The notes: a model not told the origin generated them from the letters alone. DNA of 64,000 bases from Arenicola marina (GCA_964019135.1 OZ025258.1:5289961-5353960), one strand, 5' to 3'; positions 36,701 through 48,327 are shown, counted from the stretch's first letter. Numbers and translations: made by a program.

Positions 36701-39700
36701 CTGGAGCCTCTCTTGTCTGTCATTGCTGGCCTAGAGCCCCTCCCGTCTGTAACTGCTGGCCTAGCGCCCCTCCTGTCTGTAACTGCCGGCCTAGAGCCAC
36801 TCCCGTCTGTAACTGCTAGCCTAGAGCCCCTCCCGTCTGTAACTGCTGGCCTAGAGCCCCTCCCACCTGTATGTAACTGCTGGCCTAGAGCCCCTCCTGT
36901 CTGTAACTGCTGGCCTAGAGCTCATGCTATCTGTAATTGCTGGCCTGCAACCCCTCCTGTCTGTAACTGCTGGCCTAGAGCCCCTCCTGTATGTAACTGC
37001 TGGCCTAGAGTTCATCCTGTCTGTAACTGCTGGCCTAGAGCCCCTCTCCCCTGTCTGTAACTGCTGGCCTAGAGCCCCTCCCCCCTGTCTGTAACTGCTG
37101 GCCTAGAGCCCGTCCTGTCCGTAACTTCTGGCCTAGAGCCCCTCCCCCCTGGCTGTAACTGCTGGCCTAGAGCCCCTGCCCCCCTGTCTGTAACTGCTGG
37201 CCTAGAGCCCCTCCCCCCTGTCTATAACTGCTGGCCTAGAGCCCCTCCCGCCTGTCTGTAACTGCTGGTCTAGAGCCCCTCATGTATGTAGCTGCTAGCC
37301 TAGAGCCCCTCCTGTATGTAACTGCTGGCCTAGAGTCCCTTTTGTCTGTAACTGCTGACCTGGAGCCCCTCTTGTCTGTCATTGCTGGCCTAGAGCCCCT
37401 CCCGTCTGTAACTGCTGGCCTAGAGCCCCTCCTGTCTGTAACTGCCTGCCTAGAGCCACTCCCGTCTGTAACTGCTGGCTTAGAGCCCCTCCCGTCTGTA
37501 ACTGCTGGCCTAGAGCCCCTCCCGTCTGTAACTGCTGGCCTAGAGCCCCTCCCGTCTGTAACTGCTAGCCTAGAGCCCCTCTTGTCTGTAACTGCTGGCC
37601 TAGATCCCCTCCTGTCTGTAACTGCTGGCCTAGAGCCCCTCTTGTTTATAACTGCTGGCCTAGAGCTCATCCTGTCTGTAACTGCTGGCCTAGAGCCCTT
37701 CCTGTCTGTAACTGCTGGCCTAGAGCCCCTCCTGTCTGTAACTGCTGCCCCGCCTGTCTGTAACTGCTGGCCTAGAGCCCCTCCTGTCTGTAACTGCTGG
37801 CCTAGAGCTCATCCTATCTGTAACTGCTGGCCTAGAGCCCCTCCTGTCTGTAACTGCTGGCCTAGAACCCCTCCCGCCTGTCTGTAACTGCCGGCCTAGA
37901 GCCCCTCCCCCCCCCCCGCCTGTCTGTAACTGCTGGCATAGAGCCCCTCCCGTCTGTAACTGCTGCCCCGCCTGTCTGTAACTGCTGGCCTAGAGCCCCT
38001 CCTGTCTGTAACTGCTGGCCTAGAGCCCGTCCTGTCTATAACTGCTGGCCTAGAGTCCCTCCTGTCTGTCTGTAACTGCTGGCCTAGAGCTCATCCTGTC
38101 TGTAACTTGTGGCCTAGAGCCCCTCTCCCCTGTCTGTAACTGCTGGCCTAGAGCCCCTCCTGTCTGTAACTGCTGGCCTAGAGCTCATCCTATCTGTAAC
38201 TGCTGGCCTAGAGCCCCTCCTGTCTGTAACTGCTGGCCTAGAACCCCTCCCGCCTGTCTGTAACTGCCGGCCTAGAGCCCCCCCCCCCGCCTGTCTAACT
38301 GCTGGCATAGAGCCCCTCCCGTCTGTAACTGTTGCCCCGCCTGTCTGTAACTGCTGGCCTAGAGCCCCTCCTGTCTGTAACTGCTGGCCTAGAGCCCCTC
38401 TTGTCTGTAACTGCTTGCCTAGAGCTCATCCTATCTGTAACGGCTGACCTAGAGTCCCTCCTGTCTGTAACTGCTGGCCTAGAGCCTCTCCCGCCTGTCT
38501 GTAACTGCTGGCCTAGAGCCCCTCCCGCCTGTCAGTAACTGCTGGCCCAGAGCCCGTCCCGTCTATAACTGCTGGCCTAGAGTCCGTCCTGCCTGTAACT
38601 GCTGGCCTAGAGCCCCGCCCGTCTGTAACTGCTGGCCTAGAGCCCCCCCCCCGTCTCTGTAACTGCTGGCCTAGAGCCCGTCCTGTCAATAACTGCTGGC
38701 CTCGAGTCTCTCCTGTCTGAAGTTTCTGGCCTAGGGCCCCTCTTGTCTGTAACTGCTGGTCTAGTGCCCCTCCCGTCTTTAACTGCTGGCCTAGAGCCCC
38801 TCTTCCCTGTCTGTAACTGCTGGCCTAGAGCCCTCCCCCCTGTCTGTAACTGCTGGCCCAGAGCCCGTTCTGTCTATAACTGCTGGCCTAGAGTCCCTCC
38901 TGTCTGAAACTTCTGGCCTAGAGTCTCTCCCGCCTGTCTGTAACTGCTGGCCTAGAGTCCTCCTGTCTGTAACTTCTGGCCTAGAGCCCGTCCTGTGTGT
39001 AACTGCTGGCCCAGAGCCCGTCCTGTCTATAACTGCTGGCCTAGAGTCCCTCCTGTCTGTCTGTAACTGCTGGCCTAGAGCTCATCCTGTCTGTAACTTC
39101 TGGCCTAGAGCCTCTCCCGCCTGTCTGTAACTGCTGGCCTAGAGCTCATCCTGTCTGTAACTTCTGGCCTAGAGCCCCTCTCCCCTGTCTGTAACTGCTG
39201 GCCTAGAGCCCCTCCCCCCTGTCTGTAACTGCTGGCCTAGAGCCCGTCCTGTCTGTAACTTCTGGCCTAGAGCCCCTCCCCCCTGTCTGTAATTGCTGGC
39301 CTAGAGCCCCTCCCCCCTGTCTATAACTTCTGGCCTAGAGCCCCTGCCCCCCTGTCTGTAATTGCTGGCCTAGAGCCCCTCCCGCCTGTCTGTAACTGCT
39401 GGCCTAGAGCCCCTCCCCCCTGTCTATAACTTCTGGCCTAGAGCCCCTCCCGCCTGTCTGTAACTGCTGGCCTAGAGCCCCTCCCGCCTGTCTGTAACTT
39501 CTGGCCTAGAGCCCCTCTCCCCTGTCTGTAACTGCTGGCCTAGAGCCCCTCCCCGCCTGTCTGTAACTGCTGGCCTAGAGTCCTCCTGTCTGTAACTTCT
39601 GGCCTAGAGCCCGTCCTGTGTGTAACTGCTGGCCTAGAGCCCGTCCTGTCTATAACTGCTGGCCTAGAGTCCCTCCTGTCTGTCTGTAACTGCTGGCCTA

Positions 39701-42700
39701 GAGCTCATCCTGTCTGTAACTTCTGGCCTAGAGCCTCTCCCGCCTGTCTGTAACTGCTGGCCTAGAGCTCATCCTGTCTGTAACTTCTGGCCTAGAGCCC
39801 CTCTCCCCTGTCTGTAACTGCTGGCCTAGAGCCCCTCCCCCCTGTCTGTAACTGCTGGCCTAGAGCCCGTCCTGTCTGTAACTTCTGGCCTAGAGCCCCT
39901 CCCCCCTGTCTGTAATTGCTGGCCTAGAGCCCCTCCCCCCTGTCTATAACTTCTGGCCTAGAGCCCCTGCCCCCCTGTCTGTAATTGCTGGCCTAGAGCC
40001 CCTCCCGCCTGTCTGTAACTGCTGGCCTAGAGCCCCTCCCCCCTGTCTATAACTTCTGGCCTAGAGCCCCTCCCGCCTGTCTGTAACTGCTGGCCTAGAG
40101 CCCCTCCCGCCTGTCTGTAACTTCTGGCCTAGAGCCCCTCTCCCCTGTCTGTAACTGCTGGCCTAGAGCCCCTCCCCCCTGTCTGTAACTGCTGGCCTAG
40201 AGCCCGTCCTGTCTGTAACTTCTGGCCTAGAGCCCCTCTCCCCTGTCTGTAACTGCTGGCCTAGAGCCCCTCCCCCCTGTCTGTAACTGCTGGCCTAGAG
40301 CCCGTCCTGTCTGTAACTTCTGGCCTAGAGCCCCTCCCCCCTGTCTGTAATTGCTGGCCTAGAGCCCCTCCCCCCTGTCTATAACTTCTGGCCTAGAGCC
40401 CCTGCCCCCCTGTCTGTAATTGCTGGCCTAGAGCCCCTCCCGCCTGTCTGTAACTTCTGGCCTAGAGCCCCTCTCCCCTGTCTGTAACTGCTGGCCTAGA
40501 GCCCCTCCCCGCCTGTCTGTAACTGCTGGCCTAGAGTCCTCCTGTCTGTAACTTCTGGCCTAGAGCCCGTCCTGTGTGTAACTGCTGGCCCAGAGCCCGT
40601 CCTGTCTATAACTGCTGGCCTAGAGTCCCTCCTGTCTGTCTGTAACTGCTGGCCTAGAGCTCATCCTGTCTGTAACTTCTGGCCTAGAGCCTCTCCCGCC
40701 TGTCTGTAACTGCTGGCCTAGAGCTCATCCTGTCTGTAACTTCTGGCCTAGAGCCCCTCTCCCCTGTCTGTAACTGCTGGCCTAGAGCCCCTCCCCCCTG
40801 TCTGTAACTGCTGGCCTAGAGCCCGTCCTGTCTGTAACTTCTGGCCTAGAGCCCCTCCCCCCTGTCTGTAATTGCTGGCCTAGAGCCCCTCCCCCCTGTC
40901 TATAACTTCTGGCCTAGAGCCCCTGCCCCCCTGTCTGTAATTGCTGGCCTAGAGCCCCTCCCGCCTGTCTGTAACTGCTGGCCTAGAGCCCCTCCCCCCT
41001 GTCTATAACTTCTGGCCTAGAGCCCCTCCCGCCTGTCTGTAACTGCTGGCCTAGAGCCCCTCCCGCCTGTCTGTAACTTCTGGCCTAGAGCCCCTCTCCC
41101 CTGTCTGTAACTGCTGGCCTAGAGCCCCTCCCCCCTGTCTGTAACTGCTGGCCTAGAGCCCGTCCTGTCTGTAACTTCTGGCCTAGAGCCCCTCCCCCCT
41201 GTCTGTAATTGCTGGCCTAGAGCCCCTCCCCCCTGTCTATAACTTCTGGCCTAGAGCCCCTGCCCCCCTGTCTGTAATTGCTGGCCTAGAGCCCCTCCCG
41301 CCTGTCTGTAACTGCTGGCCTAGAGCCCCTCCCCCCTGTCTATAACTTCTGGCCTAGAGCCCCTCCCGCCTGTCTGTAACTGCTGGCCTAGAGCCCCTCC
41401 CCCCTGTCTGTAACTTCTGGCCTAGAGCCCCTCCCCCTGTCTATAACTTCTGGCCTAGAGCCCCTCCCGCCTGTCTGTAACTGCTGGCCTAGAGCCCCTC
41501 CCCCCTGTCTGTAACTGCTGGCCTAGAGCCCTTCCCGTCTGTAACTGCTGGCCTAGAGCCCCTCCCGCCTGTCTGTAACTGCTGGCCTAGAGCCCCTCCT
41601 GTATGTAACAGCTGGCCTAGAGCCCCTCCTGTATGTAACTGCTGGCCTAGAGCCCCTCTCCCCTGTCTGTAACTGCTGGCCTAGAGCCCCTCCCCCCTGT
41701 CTGTAACTGCTGGCCTAGAGCCCGTCCTGTCTGTAACTTCTGGCCTAGAGCCCCTCCCCCCTGTCTGTAATTGCTGGCCTAGAGCCCCTCCCCCCTGTCT
41801 ATAACTTCTGGCCTAGAGCCCCTCCCGCCTGTCTGTAACTGCTGGCCTAGAGCCCCTCCTGTATGTAACTACTGGCCTAAAGTCCATTTTGTCTGTAACT
41901 GCTGGCCTGGAGCCCCTCTTGTCTGTCATTGCTGGCCTAGAGCCCCTCCCGTCTGTAACTCCTGGCCTAGAGCCCCTCCTGTCTGTAACTGCCTGCCTAG
42001 AGCCAGTCCCGTCTGTAACTGCTGGCCTAGAGCCCCTCCCGTCTGTAACTGCTGGCCTAGAGCCCCTCCCGTCTGTAACTGCTGGCCTAGAGCCCCTCCC
42101 CCCTGTATGTAACTGCTGGCTTAGAGCCCCTCCTGTCTGTAACTGCTGGCCTAGAGCTCATGCTATCTGTAATTGCTGGCCTAGAGCCCCTCCTGTCTGT
42201 AACTGCTGGCCTAGAGCCCCTCCTGTCTATAACTGCTGGCCTAGAGCCCCTCCTGTATGTAACTACTGGCCTAAAGTCCATTTTGTCTGTAACTGCTGGC
42301 CTGGAGCCCCTCTTGTCTGTCATTGCTGGCCTAGAGCCCCTCCCGTCTGTAACTCCTGGCCTAGAGCCCCTCCTGTCTGTAACTGCCTGCCTAGAGCCAG
42401 TCCCGTCTGTAACTGCTGGCCTAGAGCCCCTCCCGTCTGTAACTGCTGGCCTAGAGCCCCTCCCGTCTGTAACTGCTGGCCTAGAGCCCCTCCCCCCTGT
42501 ATGTAACTGCTGGCTTAGAGCCCCTCCTGTCTGTAACTGCTGGCCTAGAGCTCATGCTATCTGTAATTGCTGGCCTGCAACCCCTCTTGTATGTACCTGT
42601 TGGCCTAGAGCCCCTCCCGTCTGTAGCTGCTGGCCTAGAGCCCCTCCTGTCTGTAACTGCTGGCCTAGAGCCCCTCCTGTCTATAACTGCTGGCCTAGAG

Positions 42701-45700
42701 CTCATCCTGTCTATAACTGCTGGCCTAAAGCTCATCCTGTCTGTAACTGCTGGCCTAGAGCCCCTCCTGTCTGTAACTGCTGGCCTAGAGCCCCTCCTGT
42801 CTATAACTGCTGGCCTAGAGCTCATCCTGTCTATAACTGCTGGCCTAGAGCTCATCCTGTCTGTAACTGCTGGCCTAGAGCCCCTCCTGTCTGTAACTGG
42901 TGGCCTAGAGCCCTTCCCGTCTGTAACTGCTGGCCTAGAGCCCCTCCCGCCTGTCTGTAGCTGCTAGCCTAGAGCCCCTCCTGTATGTAACTGCTGGCCT
43001 AGAGTCCCTTCTGTCTGTAACTGCTGGCCTGGAGCCCCTCTTGTCTGTCATTGCTGGACTAGAGCCCCTCCCGTCTGTAACTGCTGGCCTAGAGCCCCTC
43101 CTGTACGTAACTGCTGGCCTAGAGCCCCTCCTGTCTGTAACTGCTAGCCTAGAGCCCCTCTTGTCTGTAACTGCTGGCCTAGATCCCCTCCTGTCTGTAA
43201 CTGCTGGCATAGAGCCCCTCTTGTTTATAACTGCTGGCCTAGAGCTCATCCTGTCTGTAACTGCTGGCCTAGAGCCCTTCCTGTCTGTAACTGCTGGCCT
43301 AGAGCCCATCCTGTCTGTAACTGCTGCCCCGCATGTCTGTAACTGCTGGCCTGGAGCCCCTCTTGTCTGTCATTGCTGGCCTAGAGCCCCTCCCGTCTGT
43401 AACTGCTGGCCTAGAGCCCCTCCCGTCTGTAACTGCTGGCCTAGAGCCCCTCCCCCCTGTATGTAACTGCTGGCCTAGAGCCCCTCCTGTCTGTAACTGC
43501 TGGCCTAGAGCTCATGCTATCTGTAATTGCTGGCCTGCAACCCCTCCTGTCTGTAACTGCTGGCCTAGAGCCCCTCCTGTATGTAACTGCTGGCCTAGAG
43601 CTCATCCTGTCTGTAACTTCTGGCCTAGAGCCCCTCTCCCCTGTCTGTAACTGCTGGCCTAGAGCCCCTCCCCCATGTCTGTAACTGCTGGCCTAGAGCC
43701 CGTCCTGTCTGTAACTTCTGGCCTAGAGCCCCTCCCCCCTGTCTGTAACTGCTGGCCTTGAGCCCCTGCCCCCCTGTCTGTAACTGCTGGCCTAGAGCCC
43801 CTCCCCCCTGTCTATAACTGCTGGCCTAGAGCCCCTCCCGCCTGTCTGTAACTGCTGGTCTGGAGCCCCTCATGTATGTAGCTGCTGGCCTAGAGTCCCG
43901 CCTGTCTGTAACTGCCGGCCTAGAGCCCCCCCCCGCCTGTCTGTCATTGCTGGCCTAGAGCCCCTCCCGTCTGTAACTGCTGGCCTAGAGCCCCTCCTGT
44001 CTGTAACTGCCTGCCTAGAGCCACTCCCGTCTGTAACTGCTGGCCTAGAGCCCCTCCCGTCTGTAACTGCTGGCCTAGAGCCCCTCCCGTCTGTAACTGC
44101 TGGCCTAGAGCCCCTCCCCCCTGTATGTAACTGCTGGCCTAGAGCCCCTCCTGTCTGTAACTGCTGGCCTAGAGCTCATGCTATCTGTAATTGCTGGCCT
44201 GCAACCCCTCTTGTATGTACCTGTTGGCCTAGAGCCCCTCCCGTCTGTAACTGCTGGCCTAGAGCCCCTCCTGTCTGTAACTGCTGGCCTAGAGCCCCCC
44301 CCGTCTGTAACTGCTGGCCTAGAGCCCCTCCTGTCTATAACTGCTGGCCTGTAGCTCATCCTGTCTATAACTGCTGGCCTAGAGCCCCTCCCGCCTGTCT
44401 GTAACTGCTGGTCTAGAGCCCCTCCTGTATGTAACTGCTGGCCTAGAGCCCCTCCCGCCTGTCTGTAACTGCTGGTCTAGAGCCCCTCATGTATGTAGCT
44501 GCTAGCCTAGAGCCCCTCCTGTATGTAACTGCTAGCCTAGAGCCCCTCCTGTCTGTAACTGCTGGCCTAGAGCCCCTCCTGTATGTAACTGCTGGCCTAG
44601 AGCCCCTCCCGCCTGTCTGTAACTGCTGGTCTAGAGCCCCTCATGTATGTAGCTGCTAGCCTAGAGCCCCTCCTGTATGTAACTGCTGGCCTAGAGTCCC
44701 TTCCGTCTGTAACTGCTGGCCTGGAGCCCCTCTTGTCTGTCATTGCTGGACTAGAGCCCCTCCCGTTGGTAACTGCTGGCCTAGAGCCCCTCCTGTCTGT
44801 AACTGCCTGCCTAGAGCCACTCCTGTCTGTAACTGCTGGCCTAGAGCCCCTCCTGTATGTAACTGCTGGCCTAGAGCCCCTCCTGTCTGTAACTGCTAGC
44901 CTAGAGCCCCTCTTGTCTGTAACTGCTGGCCTAGATCCCCTCCTGTCTGTAACTGCTGGCCTAGAGCCCCTCCTGTCTGTAACTGCTGCCCCGCCTGTCT
45001 GTAACTGCTGGCCTAGAGCCCCTCCTGTCTGTAACTGCTGGCCTAGAGCTCATCCTATCTGTAACTGCTGGCCTAGAGCCCCTCCTGTCTGTAACTGCTG
45101 GCCTAGAAGCCCTCCCGCCTGTCTGTAACTGCCGGCCTAGAGCCCCTCCCCCCCCCGCCTGTCTGTAACTGCTGGCATAGAGCCCCTCCCGTCTGTAACT
45201 GCTGCCCCGCCTGTCTGTAACTGCTGGCCTAGAGCCCCTCCTGTCTGTAACTGCTGGCCTAGAGCTCATCCTATCTGTAACTGCTGGCCTAGAGCCCCTC
45301 CTGTCTGTAACTGCTGGCCTAGAAGCCCTCCCGCCTGTCTGTAACTGCCGGCCTAGAGCCCCCCCCCACGCCTGTCTGTAACTGCTGGCATAGAGCCCCT
45401 CCTGTCTGTAACTGCTGCCCCGCCTGTCTGTAACTGCTGGCCTAGAGCTCATCCTATCTGTAACTGCTGACCTAGAGTCTCTCCTGTCTGAAACTTCTGG
45501 CCTAGAGCCTCTCCCGCCTGTCTGTAACTGCTGGCCTAGAGTCCTCCTGTCTGTAACTGCTGGCCTAGAGCCCCTCCCGCCTGTCAGTAACTGCTGGCCC
45601 AGAGCCCGTCCCGTCTATAACTGCTGGCCTAGGGTCCGTCCTGCCTGTAACTGCTGGCCTAGAGCCCCTCCCGTCTGTAACTGCTGGCCTAGAGCCCCCC

Positions 45701-47820
45701 CCCCCCTCTCTGTAACTGCTGGCCTAGAGCCCGTCCTGTCAATAACTGCTGGCCTAGAGTCTCTCCTGTCTGAAATTTCTGGCCTAGAGCCCCTCTTGTC
45801 TGTAACTGCTGGTCTAGTGCCCCTCCCGTCTTTAACTGCTGGCCTAGAGCCCCTCCCCCTTGTCTGTAACTGCTGGCCTAGAGCCCTCCCCCCTGTCTGT
45901 AACTGCTGGCCCAGAGCCCGTTCTGTCTATAACTGCTGGCCTAGAGTCCCTCCTGTCTGAAACTTCTGGCCTAGAGTCTCTCCCGCCTGTCTGTAACTGC
46001 TGGCCTAGAGTCCTCCTGTCTGTAACTTCTGGCCTAGAGCCCGTCCTGTGTGTAACTGCTGGCCCAGAGCCCGTCCTGTCTATCACTGCTGGCCTAGAGC
46101 CCCTCCCTCCTGTCTGTAACTGCTGGCCTAGAGCCCCTGCCCCCCTGTCTGTAACTGCTGGCCTAGAGCCCCTCCCCCCTGTCTGTAACTGCTGGCCTAG
46201 AGCCTGTTCTGTCTATAACTGCTGGCCTAGAGCCTGTCCTGTCTGTAACTTCTGGCCTAGAGCCCCTCCCCCCTGTATGTAACTCCTGGCCCAGAGCCCG
46301 TCCTGTCTCTAACTGCTGGCCTAGAGTCCGTCCTGTCTGTAACTGCTGGCCTAGAGCCCGCCCTGTCTGTAACTGCTGGCCTTGAGCCCCTCCCCCCTGT
46401 CTGTAACTGCTGGCCTAGAGCCCCTGCCCCCCTGTCTGTAACTGCTGGCGTAGAGCCCGTCCTGTCTGTAACTGATGGCCTAGAGCCCGCCCTGTCTGTA
46501 ACTGCTGGCCTTGAGCCCCTCCCCCCTGTCTGTAACTGCTGGCCTAGAGCCCCTCCCCCCTGTCTGTAACTGCTGGCCTAGAGCCCCTGCTCCCTGTCTG
46601 TAACTGCTGGCGTAGAGCCCGTCCTGTCTATAACTGCTGGCCTAGAGCCCGTCCTGTCTGTAACTGCTGGCGTAGGGCCCCTCCCTCCTGTCTGTAACTG
46701 CTGGCCTAGAGCCCCTCCGGTCTGTAACTGCTGGCCTAGAGGCCCGTCCTGTCTGTAACTGCTTGCCTAGGGCCCCTCTCTCCTGTCTGTAACTGCTGGC
46801 CTGGAGCCCGTCCTGTCTATAACTTGGGGCCCAGGGCCCCTCCCCCCTGTCTGTAACTGCTGGCTTAGACCCGTCCTGTATATCTGTTTCTATTGACGTT
46901 GGTTCGCCGTGTCGCCGCAGGGATTAACTGGCAGGTGAAGCCTGGTGTGAACGGCGAGTTCAACAAGTCCATCAGTAACTTGTTGGTGCTCCGAGGGAAG
47001 GATGTACAGGACTGTGACGTCACACAATGGAAGCAACGCAACCTGTACACCAGCTGGATACCCCCAGGTAACTGCACTTTTCCCCCGCCACCCGTCTCCA
47101 TCCTTGAACTCGAATACACCAGATTGTGCTTCAGTCTCCGGGCCCGTTTTGTCTAATTTCAATATCACACGACACTAATTGAGTAACGACCACGAATGCT
47201 CCTTAATTTTATACGCATTTGGCTGACTTACTGAAAGAGGTGAATATCTGTAGGATTTAATAATAGATCTTAATGATTGCCCGTGTGTAATATGTATGTT
47301 TTACACCTTGTGTAATATGTACACCTTGTGTAATATATACACCTTGTGTAATGTGTATGTTGTACACCTTGTGTAATGTGTATGTTGTACACCTTGTGTA
47401 ATGTGTATGTTGTGCACCTTGTGTAATGTGTATGTTGTACACCTTGTGTAATGTGTATGTTGTACACCTTGTGTAATGTGTATGCTGTACACTTTGTGTA
47501 ATGTGTATGTTGGGCACCTTGTGTAATATCTATGTTGTACACCTTGTGCAATGTGTATATTTTACACTTTGCTCACAGGTTCGGAGCTGAAGACCTGGTC
47601 GCACCCCCGAGCCTTTTCCCAGTACGAGAAGTCTGCCGTGTTGCTAAGCAACAGCCAGTCTCCGGTGGGTGCCCTGGATGCTGTGGTGGGCAAGGCGTGG
47701 CAGATGTTCGCGTCCCGGGGGTACATCCACCAGTACCTGCACCACGGCATGACTGAGGAGGGCTTTGTCGACTGCTTCGCCGCCTTGGAACAGGTCGTCG
47801 CCAGCTACAAGAACTTGTGA
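27605..47820 (+). CDS. TUBD1: delta-tubulin, five coding exons
   Basis: Delta-tubulin is a GTP-binding tubulin needed for triplet microtubules of centrioles and basal bodies. Coding exons are 27605-27736, 28270-28939, 29435-29599, 46921-47067 and 47579-47820, giving 451 residues, close to the vertebrate protein (about 453). Every junction has GT/AG. Intron 1 is phase 0, and introns 2-4 are phase 1 and each splits a glycine codon. Visible hallmarks: [16 protein letters not shown] at the start (nucleotide-binding GQCGNQ, residues 9-14), DMEPKVI at 75-81, [10 protein letters not shown] at 107-116, the tubulin signature AGGTGSGLG at 151-159, [10 protein letters not shown], and the C-terminus [22 protein letters not shown] and LEQVVASY separate it from alpha, beta and gamma tubulin. 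Oddities: about eight extra residues before [10 protein letters not shown], a duplicated exon 2 donor, and a 17.3 kb minisatellite intron 3. No frame damage is seen. Confidence 0.95.
28270..28939 (+). CDS. TUBD1: delta-tubulin coding exon 2
   Basis: Begins after CCTGTAAAG with VCLERFF, matching the family's ERFF. It carries residues 45-267 plus one base of codon 268, including [23 protein letters not shown] and the [14 protein letters not shown] stretch. Codon usage is strongly G/C-ended, unlike the flanking introns. It ends ATCG|GTACAG. An identical donor 102 bp further on (after 29041) would add 34 in-frame residues. Intron 2 is 495 bp with the first donor. Confidence 0.92.
28882..29113. 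repeat. 102-bp tandem duplication spanning exon 2 end and its donor
   Basis: The block beginning CCAGTGTATGACTCGTGTGA at 28882 is repeated from 28984 (shift 102 bp), including ACCATATCGGTACAGTAGCC with the donor. A third, partial copy (CCAGTGTATGACTCGTGTGA, then diverging) starts at 29087. The first two copies are nearly identical through the donor and differ mostly in a G-rich tail. Confidence 0.95.
29435..29599 (+). CDS. TUBD1: delta-tubulin coding exon 3
   Basis: Starts after TACTCCCACAG. Two bases complete the glycine codon from exon 2, then [15 protein letters not shown] and a final ADAAMEE before a split glycine codon, GAAG|GTGAGG. It matches the family's LMEHLVPHPE and KHLRQML regions. 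It is followed by the 17,321 bp intron 3. Confidence 0.94.
29600..29800. repeat. G-rich polypurine tract at the start of intron 3
   Basis: About 200 bp that is almost entirely G and A on the + strand, with irregular repeats such as GAGGTGGGAGGGGGAAGGGA. It begins at the splice donor itself and runs into the 30 bp array. It could form G-quadruplex or triplex DNA. Open frames here are Gly/Arg/Glu-rich artefacts. Confidence 0.85.
29811..46880. repeat. 30/34-bp minisatellite filling delta-tubulin intron 3
   Basis: More than 500 copies of a unit GTCTGTAACTGCTGGCCTAG plus AGCCCCTCCT (30 bp), mixed with longer forms carrying extra C-rich bases (CCCGCCT or CCCCCCT, about 34 bp) and variants such as AGCTCATCCT and AACTTCTGG. 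A large block beginning near 30900 is repeated from about 33951, with offsets of 3050 bp at 30971/34021 rising to 3446 bp at 33261/36707. Smaller multi-unit blocks recur between 38.9 and 41.5 kb. Two + frames and one - frame of the unit lack stops, giving many false open frames ([30 protein letters not shown]). The array ends about 40 bp before the exon 4 acceptor. Confidence 0.97.
46921..47067 (+). CDS. TUBD1: delta-tubulin coding exon 4
   Basis: Follows GTGTCGCCGCAG directly after the minisatellite, with a branch-like TATTGAC about 30 bp upstream. It encodes [33 protein letters not shown] and LYTSWIPP, matching the family's LRGKDVQ and LYTSW segments, and ends CCAG|GTAACT in phase 1. Confidence 0.94.
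47283..47573. repeat. 25-bp tandem repeat in delta-tubulin intron 4
   Basis: About ten copies of TTGTACACCTTGTGTAATGT plus GTATG, with shorter copies at the left. The last copy runs into the acceptor TTTACACTTTGCTCACAG (ends 47578), so the array supplies the sequence just upstream of the splice site. Three-frame open reading on the - strand is periodic. Confidence 0.95.
47579..47820 (+). CDS. TUBD1: delta-tubulin coding exon 5 and stop
   Basis: Two bases complete a glycine codon, then [50 protein letters not shown] and [11 protein letters not shown] before TGA at 47818-47820. It is full length against the family C-terminus. The last 12 bases are the first part of a 22 bp repeat that continues past the stop. 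Confidence 0.95.
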
Positions 47821-48187
47821 CACCGGCTGGAAGAACTTGTGACACCGGCTGGAAGAACTTGTGACACCGGCTGGAAGAACTTGTGACCCGGGCTGGAAGA
47901 ACTTGTGACACCGGCTGGAAGAACTTGTGACAACAGCTGGAAGAACTTGTGACCCGGGCTGGAAGAACTTGTGACACCGGCTGGAAGAACTTGTGACAAC
48001 AGCTAGAAGAACTTGTGACACCAGCTGGAAAAACTTGTGACAACAGCTGGAAGAACTTGTGACACCGGCTGGAAGAACTTGTGACACCGGCTGGAAGAAC
48101 TTGTGACAACAGCTGGAAGAACTGGTGACATCAGCTGGAAGAACTTGTGACAACAGCTGGAAAAACTTGTGACCTGGGCTGGAATAA
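47809..48187. repeat. 22-bp tandem repeat seeded on the delta-tubulin stop codon
   Basis: Seventeen copies of AAGAACTTGTGACACCGGCT plus GG. The first copy begins with the codons Lys-Asn-Leu-stop of delta-tubulin, so the rest lies in the 3' untranslated region. From 47811 to 48163 is exactly 16 x 22 bp, with no net indel. Variants are ACACCGG, ACAACAG and ACCCGGG. Long - strand frames through it (Val-Thr-Ser-Ser-Ser-like) are artefacts. Confidence 0.96.
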
Positions 48188-48321
48188 CGTTACTTGTGAT
48201 CATACCGCATCCGTCCATAGACTACGATGCAGCGACATCATAGCGTATCCCTCCATAGACACTGTTACCGATATCATGGACCAATCAAATTCCACTGAGT
48301 GTTGCATTTGTTGTGATATTG

Positions 48322-48327
48322 AATAAA
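48322..48327 (+). terminator. poly-A signal, probable 3' end of delta-tubulin
   Basis: AATAAA within GAATAAAATAG, about 500 bp after the stop and beyond the 22 bp repeat. It is the first canonical signal downstream on this strand that I see. The 3' UTR would therefore contain the whole minisatellite. Confidence 0.6.

Noticed and set aside
29811..46300. Dozens of long open frames with [19 protein letters not shown] or [10 protein letters not shown] repeats
   Set aside because: They are three readings of the same 30/34 bp intronic minisatellite, on both strands and in several frames, with no unique domain.
47573..48153. Minus-strand frames of 160-180 codons over the delta-tubulin 3' end
   Set aside because: They are the antisense of tubulin exon 5 and of the 22 bp repeat; no independent protein similarity.
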